This document shows, one piece after another, positions 11,632 through 22,840 of a DNA stretch of 64,000 bases (its first letter is position 1; every line of letters begins with the position of its first letter). The position numbers were made by a program, and so were the translations under genes. The stretch covers positions 930,001-994,000 of the forward strand of contig JAULSN010000005.1 in the NCBI GenBank assembly GCA_033439765.1. The letters run 5' to 3'. The notes beneath the pieces are model-generated. The model ran no database searches. It saw only the letters and a program-made list of their open reading frames with translations, and was not told the DNA's origin. Origin of the DNA: Lasiosphaeria ovina. Its lineage: Eukaryota > Ascomycota > Sordariomycetes > Sordariales > Lasiosphaeriaceae.

Positions 11632-12234
11632 CTGTCTGTTTGTGTGTTACCGTCGATACCTAGGTCACCTTGCTACATCAGTATACTGTTTACAGAACAT
11701 CTTGGGTCTTGAGACTCGCCAACATAGTGGCCTCTTTCTTGGCCTGCGCTTGTATGTCTCGGCGGGTAACGATACTGTATGTATGTACAACTCATGGCCG
11801 TCTTGTCTCTAATTACCATCATGGACGGCGGCAGCAAGACAGCGTGGCATTTGGCCGAACCCCGAATCTATAAATGTAGTGTATTTCCCCCTTTTCCACG
11901 CCAGCTGTTAGCTCGCTTCCCGCCCACTTCCACCGTAGCACACGTCCGTCGGTCCCCCTTTTAATCTTCTAATTTGAATACCCATGCTCACAAAGGATGC
12001 ACCAGCAAGTTTCGACAGACAAGAAAAAACAACAGCGCTCAAGGCGCGAGGGACCTGGAAAAGAGAATTCATGAAACGCGCAAGAAGCCATCAACTCCAC
12101 TTCATAACCCCTATTTTCCCGGCACACAAGAACAGAACCCATATTCAGTGCCACACAGTCCGCTCGGGGCCGGCACGAGTAAATGGCAAGATATCGCACA
12201 GCAAATCAGTATCCACACTCGGCGGTCCGCCGCA
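10608..12234. other. Intergenic with dinucleotide microsatellite
   Basis: No gene is seen. The region holds a GT tract near 10637-10652, pyrimidine/purine-rich stretches near 11290-11330, and a compound AT/GT microsatellite at 11573-11630. The segment from about 11990 to 12234 is the 3' flank of the PFK2/FBPase2 gene. Confidence 0.45.
11573..11630. repeat. Compound (AT)n(GT)n microsatellite
   Basis: About ten AT units run directly into about eighteen GT units. It lies in an intergenic stretch and codes for nothing credible. Confidence 0.95.
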
Positions 12235-13785
12235 TCAGACGCCGCCGTCGGGCTTGGGGTCCTCGTGCTTGGCGGTGCTGCCCTTGCCGCGCCAGGTGCT
12301 GACGGCCTTAATGTTAGCCTTGTACGTCTGCACCTCGGTGCCGTAGGCGCGCGGCGTCAGCTTCATCAGCGTGTGCAGCGGCACCGGCACCCAGGGGCTC
12401 TCCTCCTGCGTCTTCTGCATGAAGTAGGCGTAGATGCAGCGGATGACGGCCTGGTGCGAGATGATGAGAATGTCCTCGCTGCGCTCCAGCTCCATGATGA
12501 TGGGCTCGAGCCGGATGACCACGTCGCGGTAGCTCTCGCCGCCGCGGTACCGGTAGTTGTACTTGTCCTCGTCGCGCGCCTGGAAGTCCTCGGGGTACAT
12601 GTCGCTGATCTCCTGGTACGTCATGCCGTCGCACACGCCCGCGTCGAGCTCGTCCAGCGCCTTCCACTGCAGTTGGTTGTAGTGCTTGGGGAGGTGCCGC
12701 GCCGTGGCGATTGTGCGCTTGAGCGTCGACGTCCAGACAGTCAAGGGCCGGTCGCTCTGCAGGGTTTGTCAGTGGCAAGTCCAGAACCAAGCCATGGCCA
12801 GAGAAAAGGTCGCGAGCGCCGGCTTGGCGCCCGCAACCCAGGCGTCACTTACGCCGACAGACTCGAGTACCAGCTCGGGAAGCTTGCGCGCGTATTCATC
12901 GCCGCGATACGACAGCCCCGCATCCCCACCGATGCGGCCTTCAAGATTGAGCAAAGACTCGCCGTGCTGCAACAAAGTTAGCACTGCGCCAGCCAAAGTG
13001 AAACTAGCACGAGGGCCCTTACGCGAGACAGCCACACAGACCGCGGCCGGATGTGCAGGTTCATCAGGTAGTAGACAACGCGGCTCTGCAGGTAGTCGCG
13101 GATGCGGTTGATGATGACCTGCTTCCCGACGTTCATGATCTTGAGGTACGTCAGGTCGTTCTCGTCGCCGTCGGCGTTGATGGTCTTGTAGACCTTTTCG
13201 TAGTTGCGGATGCGGTTGCGGAAGTCCTGGGCCGCCTCCTCCGGGTCCTGGCCCTTGTAGTCGGGGCTCGTGGTCTTGACGTCCCGGATGTTGGCCATGA
13301 TCAACTCTTCGTCGTCGCACTTAGACTCGACGAAGATGACCTCAACGCCCTCCTTGGTCAGCCAGTCCAGCACCCACTTGCGGCGCTCCTTGGTGCTGTT
13401 GGTGGCATCCAGGATGCCGACCACACCGCCGCCGTCGAACCACTTGAGCATGTCTTTTACGGCAGCCTCGGCGGCAGCCCGTCGCTTGCGCTCGCCCTCG
13501 GCATTTTCTGTGTCGAAAAAATCGGCTGACGGGTGGGGGGAGTCGTTGCGTCGATAGTTGCCGACGTTGAACGTGGCCGCCGGGATCGAGAGCCACTTCA
13601 GGTAGCGCTGCGCTGGAGGCGGGCACGACACGAGATTCAGCACGAAGAACTAGAAAGGAACCAGACTCGGATGGCTCACCCTTCTGGGCAATGTAGCTCT
13701 TCCCCCGAGCAGGGAGGCCGACCATGACGACGCAGATGCGAGTGTTCTCCACCTGGACGCCGATTCCGTTCATCTTGGGAGCCAT
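12235..13785 (-). CDS. 6-phosphofructo-2-kinase / fructose-2,6-bisphosphatase
   Basis: Predicted 443-residue bifunctional enzyme that sets fructose-2,6-bisphosphate levels and so balances glycolysis and gluconeogenesis. Exons on the minus strand: 13785-13680, 13612-13023, 12966-12853, 12756-12235 (444 codons with stop; introns 67, 56 and 96 nt). The kinase half has the P-loop GLPARGKS (23-30), DATNSTKERR and FVESKC. The phosphatase half begins with SRHGES, whose catalytic His233 is created exactly at the second splice, and has a second catalytic His371 in ISHQA. Both active sites look intact by these motifs. It is close in length to the short yeast form (Fbp26) and lacks the long regulatory N-terminus of Pfk26-like proteins. 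Which activity dominates cannot be read from sequence. Confidence 0.93.
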
Positions 13786-16700
13786 TTTGGAGGCGTGTTG
13801 GCTATCGACGTAATGGCTTGGAGGCAGACGAGGACAGAAGCGATTGCGGAGACATGTAGCAGCCGAATTGGGTGCAAGACAGCAGATGGGCTCGTGGTGA
13901 AGGGCCTGGCAGGTGATCGCGTGAGCCTCGCCGGGAGCTTCTTGGCGAGCTGAAAGCTGCGATGATACAAAGCACGGTAAGTACTGTCAGTGCAGTGCAG
14001 TTGCGGCTGCGTCTGTCTCGGCGTCGTCGCCCTGTCGCCGCTGCTTGTCGTTGGGGAGACAGCTGTCGTGCAAGAGACGGGGGAGCCAAAGCCAAACACA
14101 AACACAGCAGGCACAAGGCAATGAATGGGCAGTTGTAGAACAATCAATTGCAAGAAACAATCTGACCTAGGGCGGCTGCCAACCTTGGAACTGTGGCGGA
14201 TTCGCTTTGCCGATGGAAAGCAGTGGCGGAGAAACAGACACCCGCCGCTCAATGCCAATGGAGCCCGCCAATGCTGGGCTGGCACGCAATTCAGGGTAGG
14301 TCTGCAGGACCTTCGGAATTCTCAGGGCTGGTTTCTAGCAGGCCTGGGGTAGCGACAGGGGGTGCCAGCCCGGCCAGCGGGCAGCCACTCGTTGACGCAC
14401 GGGCAGCTCCCGCCATACGCCTCAGGTCACGTAATACGGCCCACGCTGAGGTGGACGGATTTGGCGGCGAGCACTCACCCCCAACTGCCCGGAAGGAAAG
14501 CGAGTCCATGATACTGCCCGCTGCGGGCAGCACCCGACATGGAACAGCGCGAGGTTCAGACCAAGGCCAACAGCGGGCCAAGTCCGACCCACCCCGCCGG
14601 CCGGATGGGCTTGCTCAAGATACGAATACCTTCCATGGGTTATTGAGAATGAGAATACGGTATGGAAAAGCCAAAAGCCCGACGGCAAGCTTGGCCGAGT
14701 GTCGTGCCGTGCCGTGCTTCCTTGAGCCTCTCTCGGGCAGGTCCAGCCCAAGCTTCCATTAGGTTTAGGTTTTACTTTCCTCAACAAAGGGAGGTCCCGA
14801 GACCCATCTCCATGTGCTGGCCTGGCTGCGCCCTTCGCCGTGAACATTTCCTGCTGCCGTTCGCGTGGCGTGGCGTGATTTGCAAATGCAGCAGAGTGTC
14901 AGAGTCCGTCCCCTTTGCGGCGGCAATAACTAACCGGGTCGCAGCCCTGACGTACTCTCCCTCTCCCGCCCGCCCGAGGGGCCCCTTGGTCCCGGATTGT
15001 ATGTATAAACCAGACATGACTTGGCCAAGACTTGGCTCCTCCCGAAGCCCGGGTGCCAGGAACCTCCAATCCACAATTCACGACAAATGCCAAACCAAAG
15101 CCAAGAGCCGCCGACCAGTCCAAGCCAGCGAGTTGGGCCCGTGACCTTTTCAGCACTAACAGATTCCACTGGATTGGATGTCCTGACAGTCATGGAATCT
15201 TTCCGCGCTCTTGCTCTGGTGCTCCCGCTCTGGCTCTTCAGAGGAAACCCCCATCAATTGAGTAATTGTATCTGCCGGGCTGCAAATCTCGTCCGCAGCA
15301 ACTCGGGAGGTTGAAAAGAGGCAAACCGCTTCGCTGGCAACTCCAGGGGCGCGAGGTGTCGGCTGACCGCCCGGGAGGACGGAGGACTGACTGCAAGGCG
15401 AGGGGCACCCCACCACCACCTCCGGGCCCCCCTCTTGTCACCGCGAGAAGCCCACACAGGGGTCGGCGATAATGGAGCGATAGAGAAATTCTCGGGATGG
15501 GTAGTTCTGGCCACAATCCACAATCTGTCTCGCCGGTGGAGCCAAAAGGGCAGATCTGGCCCAGCGGGACGAGCCCAAAATTCACATTTTTAACCTTAGC
15601 TCCCGACGGACGGGCGGCGGTCCCTGGATTGGACGCTAGACTGACGGCCAAGCCTGGCCTGCAAAAATTCACCGCCTGATATGACGGGGAGAGGAGGCAT
15701 CAGGTCATCTGACTTTGGAGTTTGCGCCAGGAGTCCACCAACGCGAAACCAGTCAGTCCCCAGCCTACGAGATGCATCCAAAAGACCACATGACACCCAA
15801 GGCTTTATGATGACGGACAAAACTTATCTAGCTGTATCCGTAGCCTGGCATCGTATCGTTGCACAAGTGTACCCTTTTTTTGCTTTTTCTTCCCCCCTCG
15901 TTCTCGAACGGTTTTCCTGTCGATCGTTTGCCGCGCCAAGGAGGTTTACCTAACAGGAGTCAGCTCCAGCCACGATCGCGGGGTTTCGATGGGGACACGA
16001 AGAAATAAGTTTCTGAAGTTGTGGGGGAGGCGGCTGTGACGTGACCACGTGAGACGCCTTTGCTCTTGCGGACCTGCTGCCGCCGCCGAAAAGGAGAGAC
16101 TTTGTCTCTGGTGAAGAAGCTGGAATGTAGTACTTTTTTCTTTATTCGTGAAAGCTTCGCTGGACAAAGTGCGTCATTCTCAGACAAAAATTGCCATGCG
16201 CTCATCAGCGGATGGATGATAAGATCAGATAAGATCAGATAAGCGATAAGCGATAAGCGATAAGCGATAAGCCCTACGAAGTGCCGCTGGGGATGAGGGA
16301 GGCAAAGCGTTCCATCATTCGACCTGAGACATACTTAAAGAGAGATGGCGTGTGCGTATAATGCTGCCTGCACGTGTTGGTCAACACCTCAAATGCATTT
16401 AGCGTTTTCCTAAACGTAAACTGTGCAGTCCAAAGATGCTCGGCTACCGACCACAATAGTGCCTAGAAGGAAGACAGAGGATCCGTGTGGGCATTGTTGG
16501 GATTCGCTTAGCTGTGCTTGATACGCGAGACCTAATATGCACGTATATTAATGAACCCTTACTCTCGCTTGGCCTCGTTTCTGCACGCAGTTTTAATTAC
16601 TACAACTAAGAAGGTGATGGTGACACTGATACAGTTCCGAACACAGGACAGCTACAAAGCCAAAAGCGACGTTTCCATCGTGGAGCAGAGGAAAGGATTT

Positions 16701-16840
16701 GTCCAAAGTTCCCGATATAGCGTTGCATCGCATCTCAGAACTGGACGGTGCTTTGGCCGTGAGATGCCAACGCTTCCCGCCCCGGGGAGACCTGATTTGC
16801 AAAGCCAACTCCGAGCTCACTCTGCCCGCCCGTCGTTTCT
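13786..16840. other. Long intergenic region upstream of PFK2/FBPase2
   Basis: Three kilobases without a convincing gene. The part next to 13785 is presumably the promoter and leader of the PFK2/FBPase2 gene. Many open frames of 60-190 codons occur on both strands but overlap each other and show no motifs. The only clear structure is the GATAAG cluster at 16218-16271. Confidence 0.4.
16218..16271. promoter_or_regulatory. Cluster of seven GATAAG sites
   Basis: GATAAG starts at 16218, 16228, 16238, 16245, 16252, 16259 and 16266, first with 10-bp and then with 7-bp spacing. GATAAG matches the HGATAR site of fungal GATA factors such as AreA/NIT2. It may be a regulatory cluster or simply a short tandem repeat that happens to spell the motif. 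It lies about 570 bp beyond the 3' end of the gene at 16841 and 2.4 kb upstream of PFK2/FBPase2. Confidence 0.4.
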
Positions 16841-17498
16841 CTAGCACACATCGTAGCTCGGCAGGCCACTGCCTGTAACAACAAATCCAGCGTCCCATTG
16901 CGGAGATTGATCGCTGACAATGGTGCCCGACTGGCCATTGGCCACGCACAGCCCTTCGACCAGGTCGAGCTGGTTGCCGATAAAGTCTGTCGAGGTCTGC
17001 AAGGTGCCGCAGAGAGAGCAGAAGAAGCCCTGGCACGTCGCAAAGCTGAAGGTGAGGCACGCGTTCTGGGCCACCACGATGTCCTCGCTGGATGCCTTCA
17101 GCGAGTTCGCAATCACTTGGCAGTCGGCGTCGTTGGGAGCCGGGCTCTGATGCAAGGTTAGCTCTTGAACCGCTTGTCATGTTGGGATAACGTACCGTGG
17201 TTGAACACTCGTAAAAATCGCTCGCAGAGACTTGTCTGCGCATTTGGCGAACAGCCGTGAGGCTCTCGCCCCGGCGGCGAACGACAGACTCGGCAGCATC
17301 CACCGGCACTCTCTGTAGCGCCGCCCTGGACTCCTGGCGAGTGGTCAGGGCAATGCCGCGAGCCGGGTGGGCGGTGAAGTCGCCAGTGAGCTCGCTCGGC
17401 CTCGCGGTCCTCTTCAGGGGCTGCAGCTGGCTGAGCTTGTCAGACTCGAGAGCGGCAACGATGCCAACGGCAAAAGAGAGAAGAACGGAGAGCTTCAT
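16841..17498 (-). CDS. Secreted Cys-rich protein, unknown function
   Basis: Two exons on the minus strand, 17498-17196 and 17146-16841, joined in phase 0 by a 49-nt GT-AG intron; 202 residues. Residues 1-16 form a clear signal peptide (MKLSVLLSFAVGIVAA). The N-terminal third is basic and holds KR and RRR sites (around 29-30 and 74-76) that could be processed by a kexin-type protease. The C-terminal half carries about eight cysteines, including a GFFCSLCG segment, and ends in Cys. This pro-region plus disulfide-rich mature domain is common among fungal secreted proteins, including effectors and antimicrobial peptides, but I do not recognise the family and assign no function. An 18-bp tandem repeat lies just upstream in the leader. 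Confidence 0.75.
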
Positions 17499-19587
17499 TG
17501 CTGCAGTTGAACTTTTGGGATGTGTGAGGTGAGATATGGTTGGTGACTGGAAGCTTGTTGGTGACTGGAAGGCTGTTGGTGACTGGAAGGCTGTTGGGAT
17601 GTGGATGATGTCTGGAGCCGATGTCGATCAACCATCCAGGCGGAAGGGAGTCGGGTATTTATGTTGAGTTCTTGGGTCTGCATCATGATCTCCAGCCCAC
17701 CCCTTGCTCACCACGTCGGTTAGGGATCTTGACGCGGGCCAGTCGCATATGCTTCGCCCCGTTTCCCGTCACCCCGTCATGGTGTGAATATAAGGCCTCG
17801 AGATTGCCCGAGAGAAGGACCTCGGGCGCCGTAACTAGGAATAAATGATGCTCATCTCGAGAATCCTTGCCTTGTAAAAGGAGACACAGCACAGTCGGTG
17901 TCCGGCCAAGGACTCTTCACCAATCAAGGAGGGCCCGTGATGCCCACGATACTACCTGGCTCGGGTTGAGCCGTGTCTTCGCCTCCCCACACGCCACTTG
18001 GTTGCATCAACTGTCCGAGGGAGGGAATGGGCGGGCTGGAGTGCAGGTTTGAACGCGGAGAAACGACACAATGATCTTATTTGTTCCCAAAACTGGGCTC
18101 CGAGATGCCGGATTGCCTTGCCGTCACCCCAGCTACCTAGCTACGTCGTCACCTCAGCTCCAAGTTACGTCGACAACATGAACAGGCTGACGCAGTAGCA
18201 TTGGTGGCAATACCAGGACTATCGACATCATCGCGAGTCGAAATCCTGACGACTGGCGCGATCGTAAGTTGTAGCAGGTTATGACAACCCAAGTCGAGCG
18301 TCTGGAGCATCTGGCCAGACGGAGCCGAGGTGAACTCGGTCTGCTCGGTGGCCAACTTTCTTGTCAGCCCAGAAGCCAGATTCTCGACCATCACCGGACG
18401 TCTCCCAAATTTTGCACTTCACTCACGGTTCATCACCAGCACTGCCGTCTTGAGAGGGGCAAAGGCTATTGTCACTTGACAACCGATCCGGACCGAACCA
18501 AGGTTGATGTCTCACAGCGGTGGTTGCTTTTTAATGTCAACCAGATTAACTCGAGGCACTCCAACACAACAGAAAAGTAAGAGTAAAGAGCCACACTAAC
18601 TGTGTCTATCAACAAGGAGGTGTGCATGTTTAATCTTCATCTACAGCCTCACGCGTGAGGGTGACGATTGGATCACAACATTAGAGTGAAATATAGGACC
18701 TCGCTCATAAAAGAGCAAAGCCCACGACATGGCACCATGTGCCACGATGGAACATTAACCCAGCCGCTCGCCGAGATGGCTCACGATCCTGCCACTTGAC
18801 AGCGACGAGCTCCTCCCAGGCAGGACCGAGTGAGGATCACTGACCGAGCAAGGCTGAGAGGCGGCAAGTAATTGTCTGTATCGACAAGGCGACCTGTGAT
18901 GGGAAGCTGGGAATTGGGGTTTCGAGATCCTGAGAAGCGCCAAGGTGGGCCGCCAAGGGACCGGGCGAGCAAGGGAGCAAAGGACCGTCAGATGGGATGC
19001 ATCTCAGTTACTGAGCACGGGGAAGACGGAAAACACGGGGGATCGGTGCTGCGCCATCGGCGGGATGCCTTCGGGCCGCGCTGAAGTTAATTTACTCCAA
19101 TCGAAGGCATATGTGATATGGGCTGGAGCTGCAAGAAATGTCGGCTGCGAGGCGATGCAGAACAAGTGCCGACGTGTTGGGACCGACCACGAGAACAACA
19201 ACTGCGAGATCAGGCTCGGCCATGATCTGACCAAAGATGGCCAAAGACCAGACGGTGGGCGAGGACGGGAAGGACCAAGATTGGAGTGTTGGAGTGCAGC
19301 ATGTTGGGTCGTACTTGAGACCAAGTGAGGAAGGTGCATGTGGTAGGAGCTGGCACCGAGTTGAGTTGCTCACCAGTGTTGAAGTCAGTAAAGTGGATCG
19401 CAGCCCGCATACGCCCCACCTCATGCACCCCGCCGGAGCGGCAGAACCTGTTGCCGGCCATGAAAATCCCTGCAATCGCAATCTGCGGGTCGGCGATAAG
19501 CAGAAAAAAAGTCCAGGCAAATTCCAGGGCAAACCGAACCGTGGGCTCGACTCGAGGCGATCAATCAAGCAACCAAGCAACAGCACG
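17499..19587. other. Intergenic between secreted-protein gene and HAS1
   Basis: Divergent intergenic region of 2.1 kb. It holds an 18-bp tandem repeat at 17539-17592 near the minus-strand gene and, on the other side, the presumed promoter and leader of HAS1. I see no further gene. Confidence 0.4.
17539..17592. repeat. 18-bp tandem repeat in 5' leader
   Basis: Three 18-bp units (GTTGGTGACTGGAAGGCT or a two-base variant) start at 17539, 17557 and 17575, about 40-95 bp upstream of the start codon of the secreted-protein gene, so probably in its promoter or 5'UTR. Confidence 0.9.
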
Positions 19588-21502
19588 ATGGCCTCGGATC
19601 TCAGCAAAAAGCGGAAGCTTAAGGACGCCAAATCCGCCAAGGTCGAGGATGCCGCGCGAAAATCCAAAAAGTCGAAGCGGGCCCCGAGCCCCGAGGAAAG
19701 CGATGTCGAGGTCAACGATGCCCCCGAAGCCGCGATCGAGGAGGCGGCTGCGGTCCCCGACAATGCCTCCGTAGAAGCGAAGGAAGAAGTGGCTGGCGAG
19801 GCCATGGACCAGAACCAAGATCAAGACCAGGACGGCGACGAGATCAGGGCACCGAATGACTCTCTCCTCCCTCCTTCCATCGCCACCGACGCACAGGACT
19901 TTGCCGAGCTCAAACTCTCCGACAAGACCATGCAGGCAATTGGCGAGATGGGCTTCACAAAGATGACTGAGATCCAGAGGAGAGGCATCCCGCCCCTTCT
20001 CGCCGGCAAGGACGTGCTCGGGGCGGCCAAGACTGGCTCGGGAAAGACTCTCGCCTTCCTCATTCCGGCAATCGAGATGCTGCACTCGCTGCGCTTCAAG
20101 CCAAGGAACGGCACCGGCGTTATTGTCGTCACGCCAACCCGCGAACTGGCGCTGCAAATCTTTGGCGTTGCGCGCGAACTTATGGCCAACCACTCCCAGA
20201 CATGTGCGTGCCCATACCTTCCCCAAAGGTGTAGTTGACCAAGAAAACTAACCATCTGCAGACGGCGTTGTCATTGGCGGCGCGAACCGCAGAGCCGAGG
20301 CGGACAAGCTTGGCAAGGGCGTGAACCTGCTTATTGCGACACCTGGCCGACTCCTAGATCGTGAGTTTACAGACCCCATGTCGGTTGCTGTCCAGCTGGC
20401 AATGCTGACCCGCGAACAGACCTCCAAAACACCCCCTTCGTCTTCAAGAACCTACGATCCCTGATCATCGACGAGGCCGACCGGATATTGGAAATCGGCT
20501 TCGAAGACGAGATGCGCCAGATCGTCAAGATCCTGCCCAAGGAAGACCGGCAGACAATGCTCTTTTCCGCGACGCAGACCACCAAAGTCGAAGACCTGGC
20601 GAGAATCTCGCTGCGGCCGGGGCCTCTCTACATCAACGTTGACGAGGAGAAGCAGTTCAGCACAGTGGAGGGTCTCGACCAGGGCTATGTCATTGTCGAC
20701 GCCGACAAGCGCTTCCTGCTGCTCTTTTCGTTCCTCAAGAAGATGTCCAAGAAGAAGATCATCGTTTTCTTCTCCTCGTGTAACTCGGTCAAGTACTACA
20801 GCGAGCTCCTGCAGTACATTGACTTGCAGGTTCTCGACCTCCACGGGAAACAAAAGCAGCAGAAGCGCACCAACACCTTCTTCGAGTTCTGCAACGCCAA
20901 GCAGGGGACGCTGATCTGCACAGATGTAGCCGCTCGCGGCCTCGACATCCCCCAAGTGGACTGGATCGTCCAGTTCGATCCGCCAGATGACCCGCGTGAC
21001 TACATCCACCGCGTCGGCCGGACGGCAAGAGGCAACAACACCAAGGGCCGGTCGCTGCTCTTCCTGCAGCCGAATGAGATTGGGTTCCTGGCCCATCTCA
21101 AGGCGGCCAAGGTGCCTGTCGTCGAGTACGACTTTCCCAGGAACAAAATCCTCAATGTGCAGTCTCAGCTCGAGAAGCTCATTGGGCAAAACTACTACCT
21201 TAATCAAAGCGCAAAGGACGGATACCGCTCGTATCTGCACGCCTACGCCTCTCACAGTCTCCGCAGCGTCTTTGACATTCACAAGCTCGACCTGCTCAAG
21301 GTCGCAAAGGTAAGTCCCCGCAGTTTGGAGTCACAGGCCAACAACCGAGCTAATTCGAGAGCAGAGTTTCGGATTCACGCAGCCACCGCGAGTCGACATT
21401 ACGCTGGCTGCTGGCATGAGCCGGGACAAGAAGACGCAGCCAAGGCGAGCATATGGCAGCCAGCCGCGGCAGGGTGGCGCGAGTGGCCGGCGCAACGATT
21501 AG
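19588..21502 (+). CDS. HAS1: ATP-dependent DEAD-box RNA helicase HAS1
   Basis: Predicted 580-residue nucleolar helicase of 60S (and 40S) ribosome assembly. Exons: 19588-20203, 20262-20360, 20420-21309, 21365-21502 (581 codons with stop; introns 58, 59 and 55 nt). Residues 1-100 are a charged Lys/Glu/Asp-rich tail. Helicase motifs follow in order: Q-motif region near 123-134, motif I AKTGSGKT (147-154), Ia PTRELA (183-188), GG, TPGR (232-235), DEAD (256-259), SAT (288-290), then the C-terminal lobe with VAARGLDIP and HRVGRTARG. The splice-restored segments [17 protein letters not shown] and GRLLD|HLQNTPF match the Has1 subfamily, as does [21 protein letters not shown]. The C-terminus [12 protein letters not shown] is also typical. 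This is a strong call and a housekeeping anchor for the window. Confidence 0.96.
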
Positions 21503-22840
21503 ACTTGCTAGATACCTAGTTAATGGCGGTTTCTACGGCGTTGCTATAAATACCAATCGGGTTCTCGGTCATGCTCTGAGTTCTTGGATTCCCCTCGGAG
21601 CCTCGAGCTTTGAAGTCCTATTTCTCCCTTAATGTTGATCGGGGTAGGAAAATCGGGGCCCCAGTGGTGTCACGGCGCCGATGCGTTTATTTAGCTGGAA
21701 CGGCAAACGTCCATCTCCAATGAATCCAGTTAAGAAGTAAGTGAATTGAAACGTTACATAACTCTGTGCCGTACATGCAGTAGCAAAGTGACACAAAACG
21801 GGCTTGTTCAAACTTCACAGTGTTGTGTTGTTTGTTTTTCCAGGCCAACAGCCACACGAATCACGAGTTACCTGGAATCCGAATGAGCTTGGGCATGACC
21901 GTTCCGTCTCTTTGTTTCTAAACAGTTGCCTTGACCCAAGTCCTACCTTAAGTAATACCTTTCACCAAGAAGAAATAATAGTAACCAATGATTTAACTCA
22001 ACAACCAACAAGTTCTTTGCGGCTGACTGCCGTAAGGCTATGTGTGACTACGATACTGATACTTAGACTGGAGCCTAGCTAAAATATAGTAGAAGCAGCG
22101 AGAACGTTTGAAAGACATCAATTCAAGGTAACAATATCGTCACCTGCTAGATTAGAATCGGCAATAGAAATTGGACTCCAGGCACAGAGAAGTGAAACGC
22201 AATTCAACGATGTTGATATCTCGAAGATCGCCCTAACCACCATACGTATTATCCGTTCACATGTAATCATCTCGCTTTTGAATATAGCCGAGTTAGTTAA
22301 AGGAGCCTCGAGCGCAGAGGCTACGAAGAGACATATTTAGCTGGAGTAACGGGAGTTGGTGGGCCGATTCGGTACGATACGTGGACAGCACCCACGACGT
22401 CAAGTCGTCAACTCGGTTCTCACTTTCATCTCAACTTGAACTCACTTTCACCTGACCTCTACGACCCTGAAAAGATAAACAACCTGCAACTGAGGCAACC
22501 GCGTCTTTTCTTCGCACGCGTCTCTGCACAAATTTCTTTATATTTTTCTTGCACAAAATTTCCGCACATCTTCCTCCCACTTTATCCGCACCTCTACACA
22601 CCTTTCGTACCTTTTCTCACACATCTCTCATACGTCTCGTACCTTCTTGCACACCTCCATCACACCTTTCGTACACCCTGCAGACCTCGCAGGCCTCTTC
22701 TCGCAACCCTCTTTCAACTCGATTTTCTGTTCGTTAATGCCTCCGAAGTTTCGCGAGCTGCCCGGTTCCGACAACGAAGAGCACCAGAGATCCAGTTCGT
22801 TGTCCTTGCCCTGATTTCTTCGGCAGCGAAGGCCCAGGAA
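21503..22840. other. Intergenic, AT-richer stretch
   Basis: No gene seen. The region 21900-22350 is visibly more AT-rich than its surroundings. From about 22440 to 22840 lies a pyrimidine-rich stretch (many CAC/CTC/TTC words) that is probably the promoter and leader of the following gene. An earlier ATG at 22740 runs into a stop after 25 codons. Confidence 0.4.

Noticed and set aside
11974..12981. 335-codon plus-strand frame opposite the PFK2/FBPase2 gene
   Set aside because: Antisense shadow of a gene with all catalytic motifs on the minus strand.
13770..15820. Several overlapping frames of 80-190 codons upstream of PFK2/FBPase2
   Set aside because: They overlap on both strands, lack motifs or splice signals and vary in composition. 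They look like chance frames in GC-rich DNA.
22740..22816. Earlier start codon for the coiled-coil gene (MPPKFRELPG)
   Set aside because: This frame stops after 25 codons and no phase-correct intron of reasonable length joins it to the frame used at 22841.
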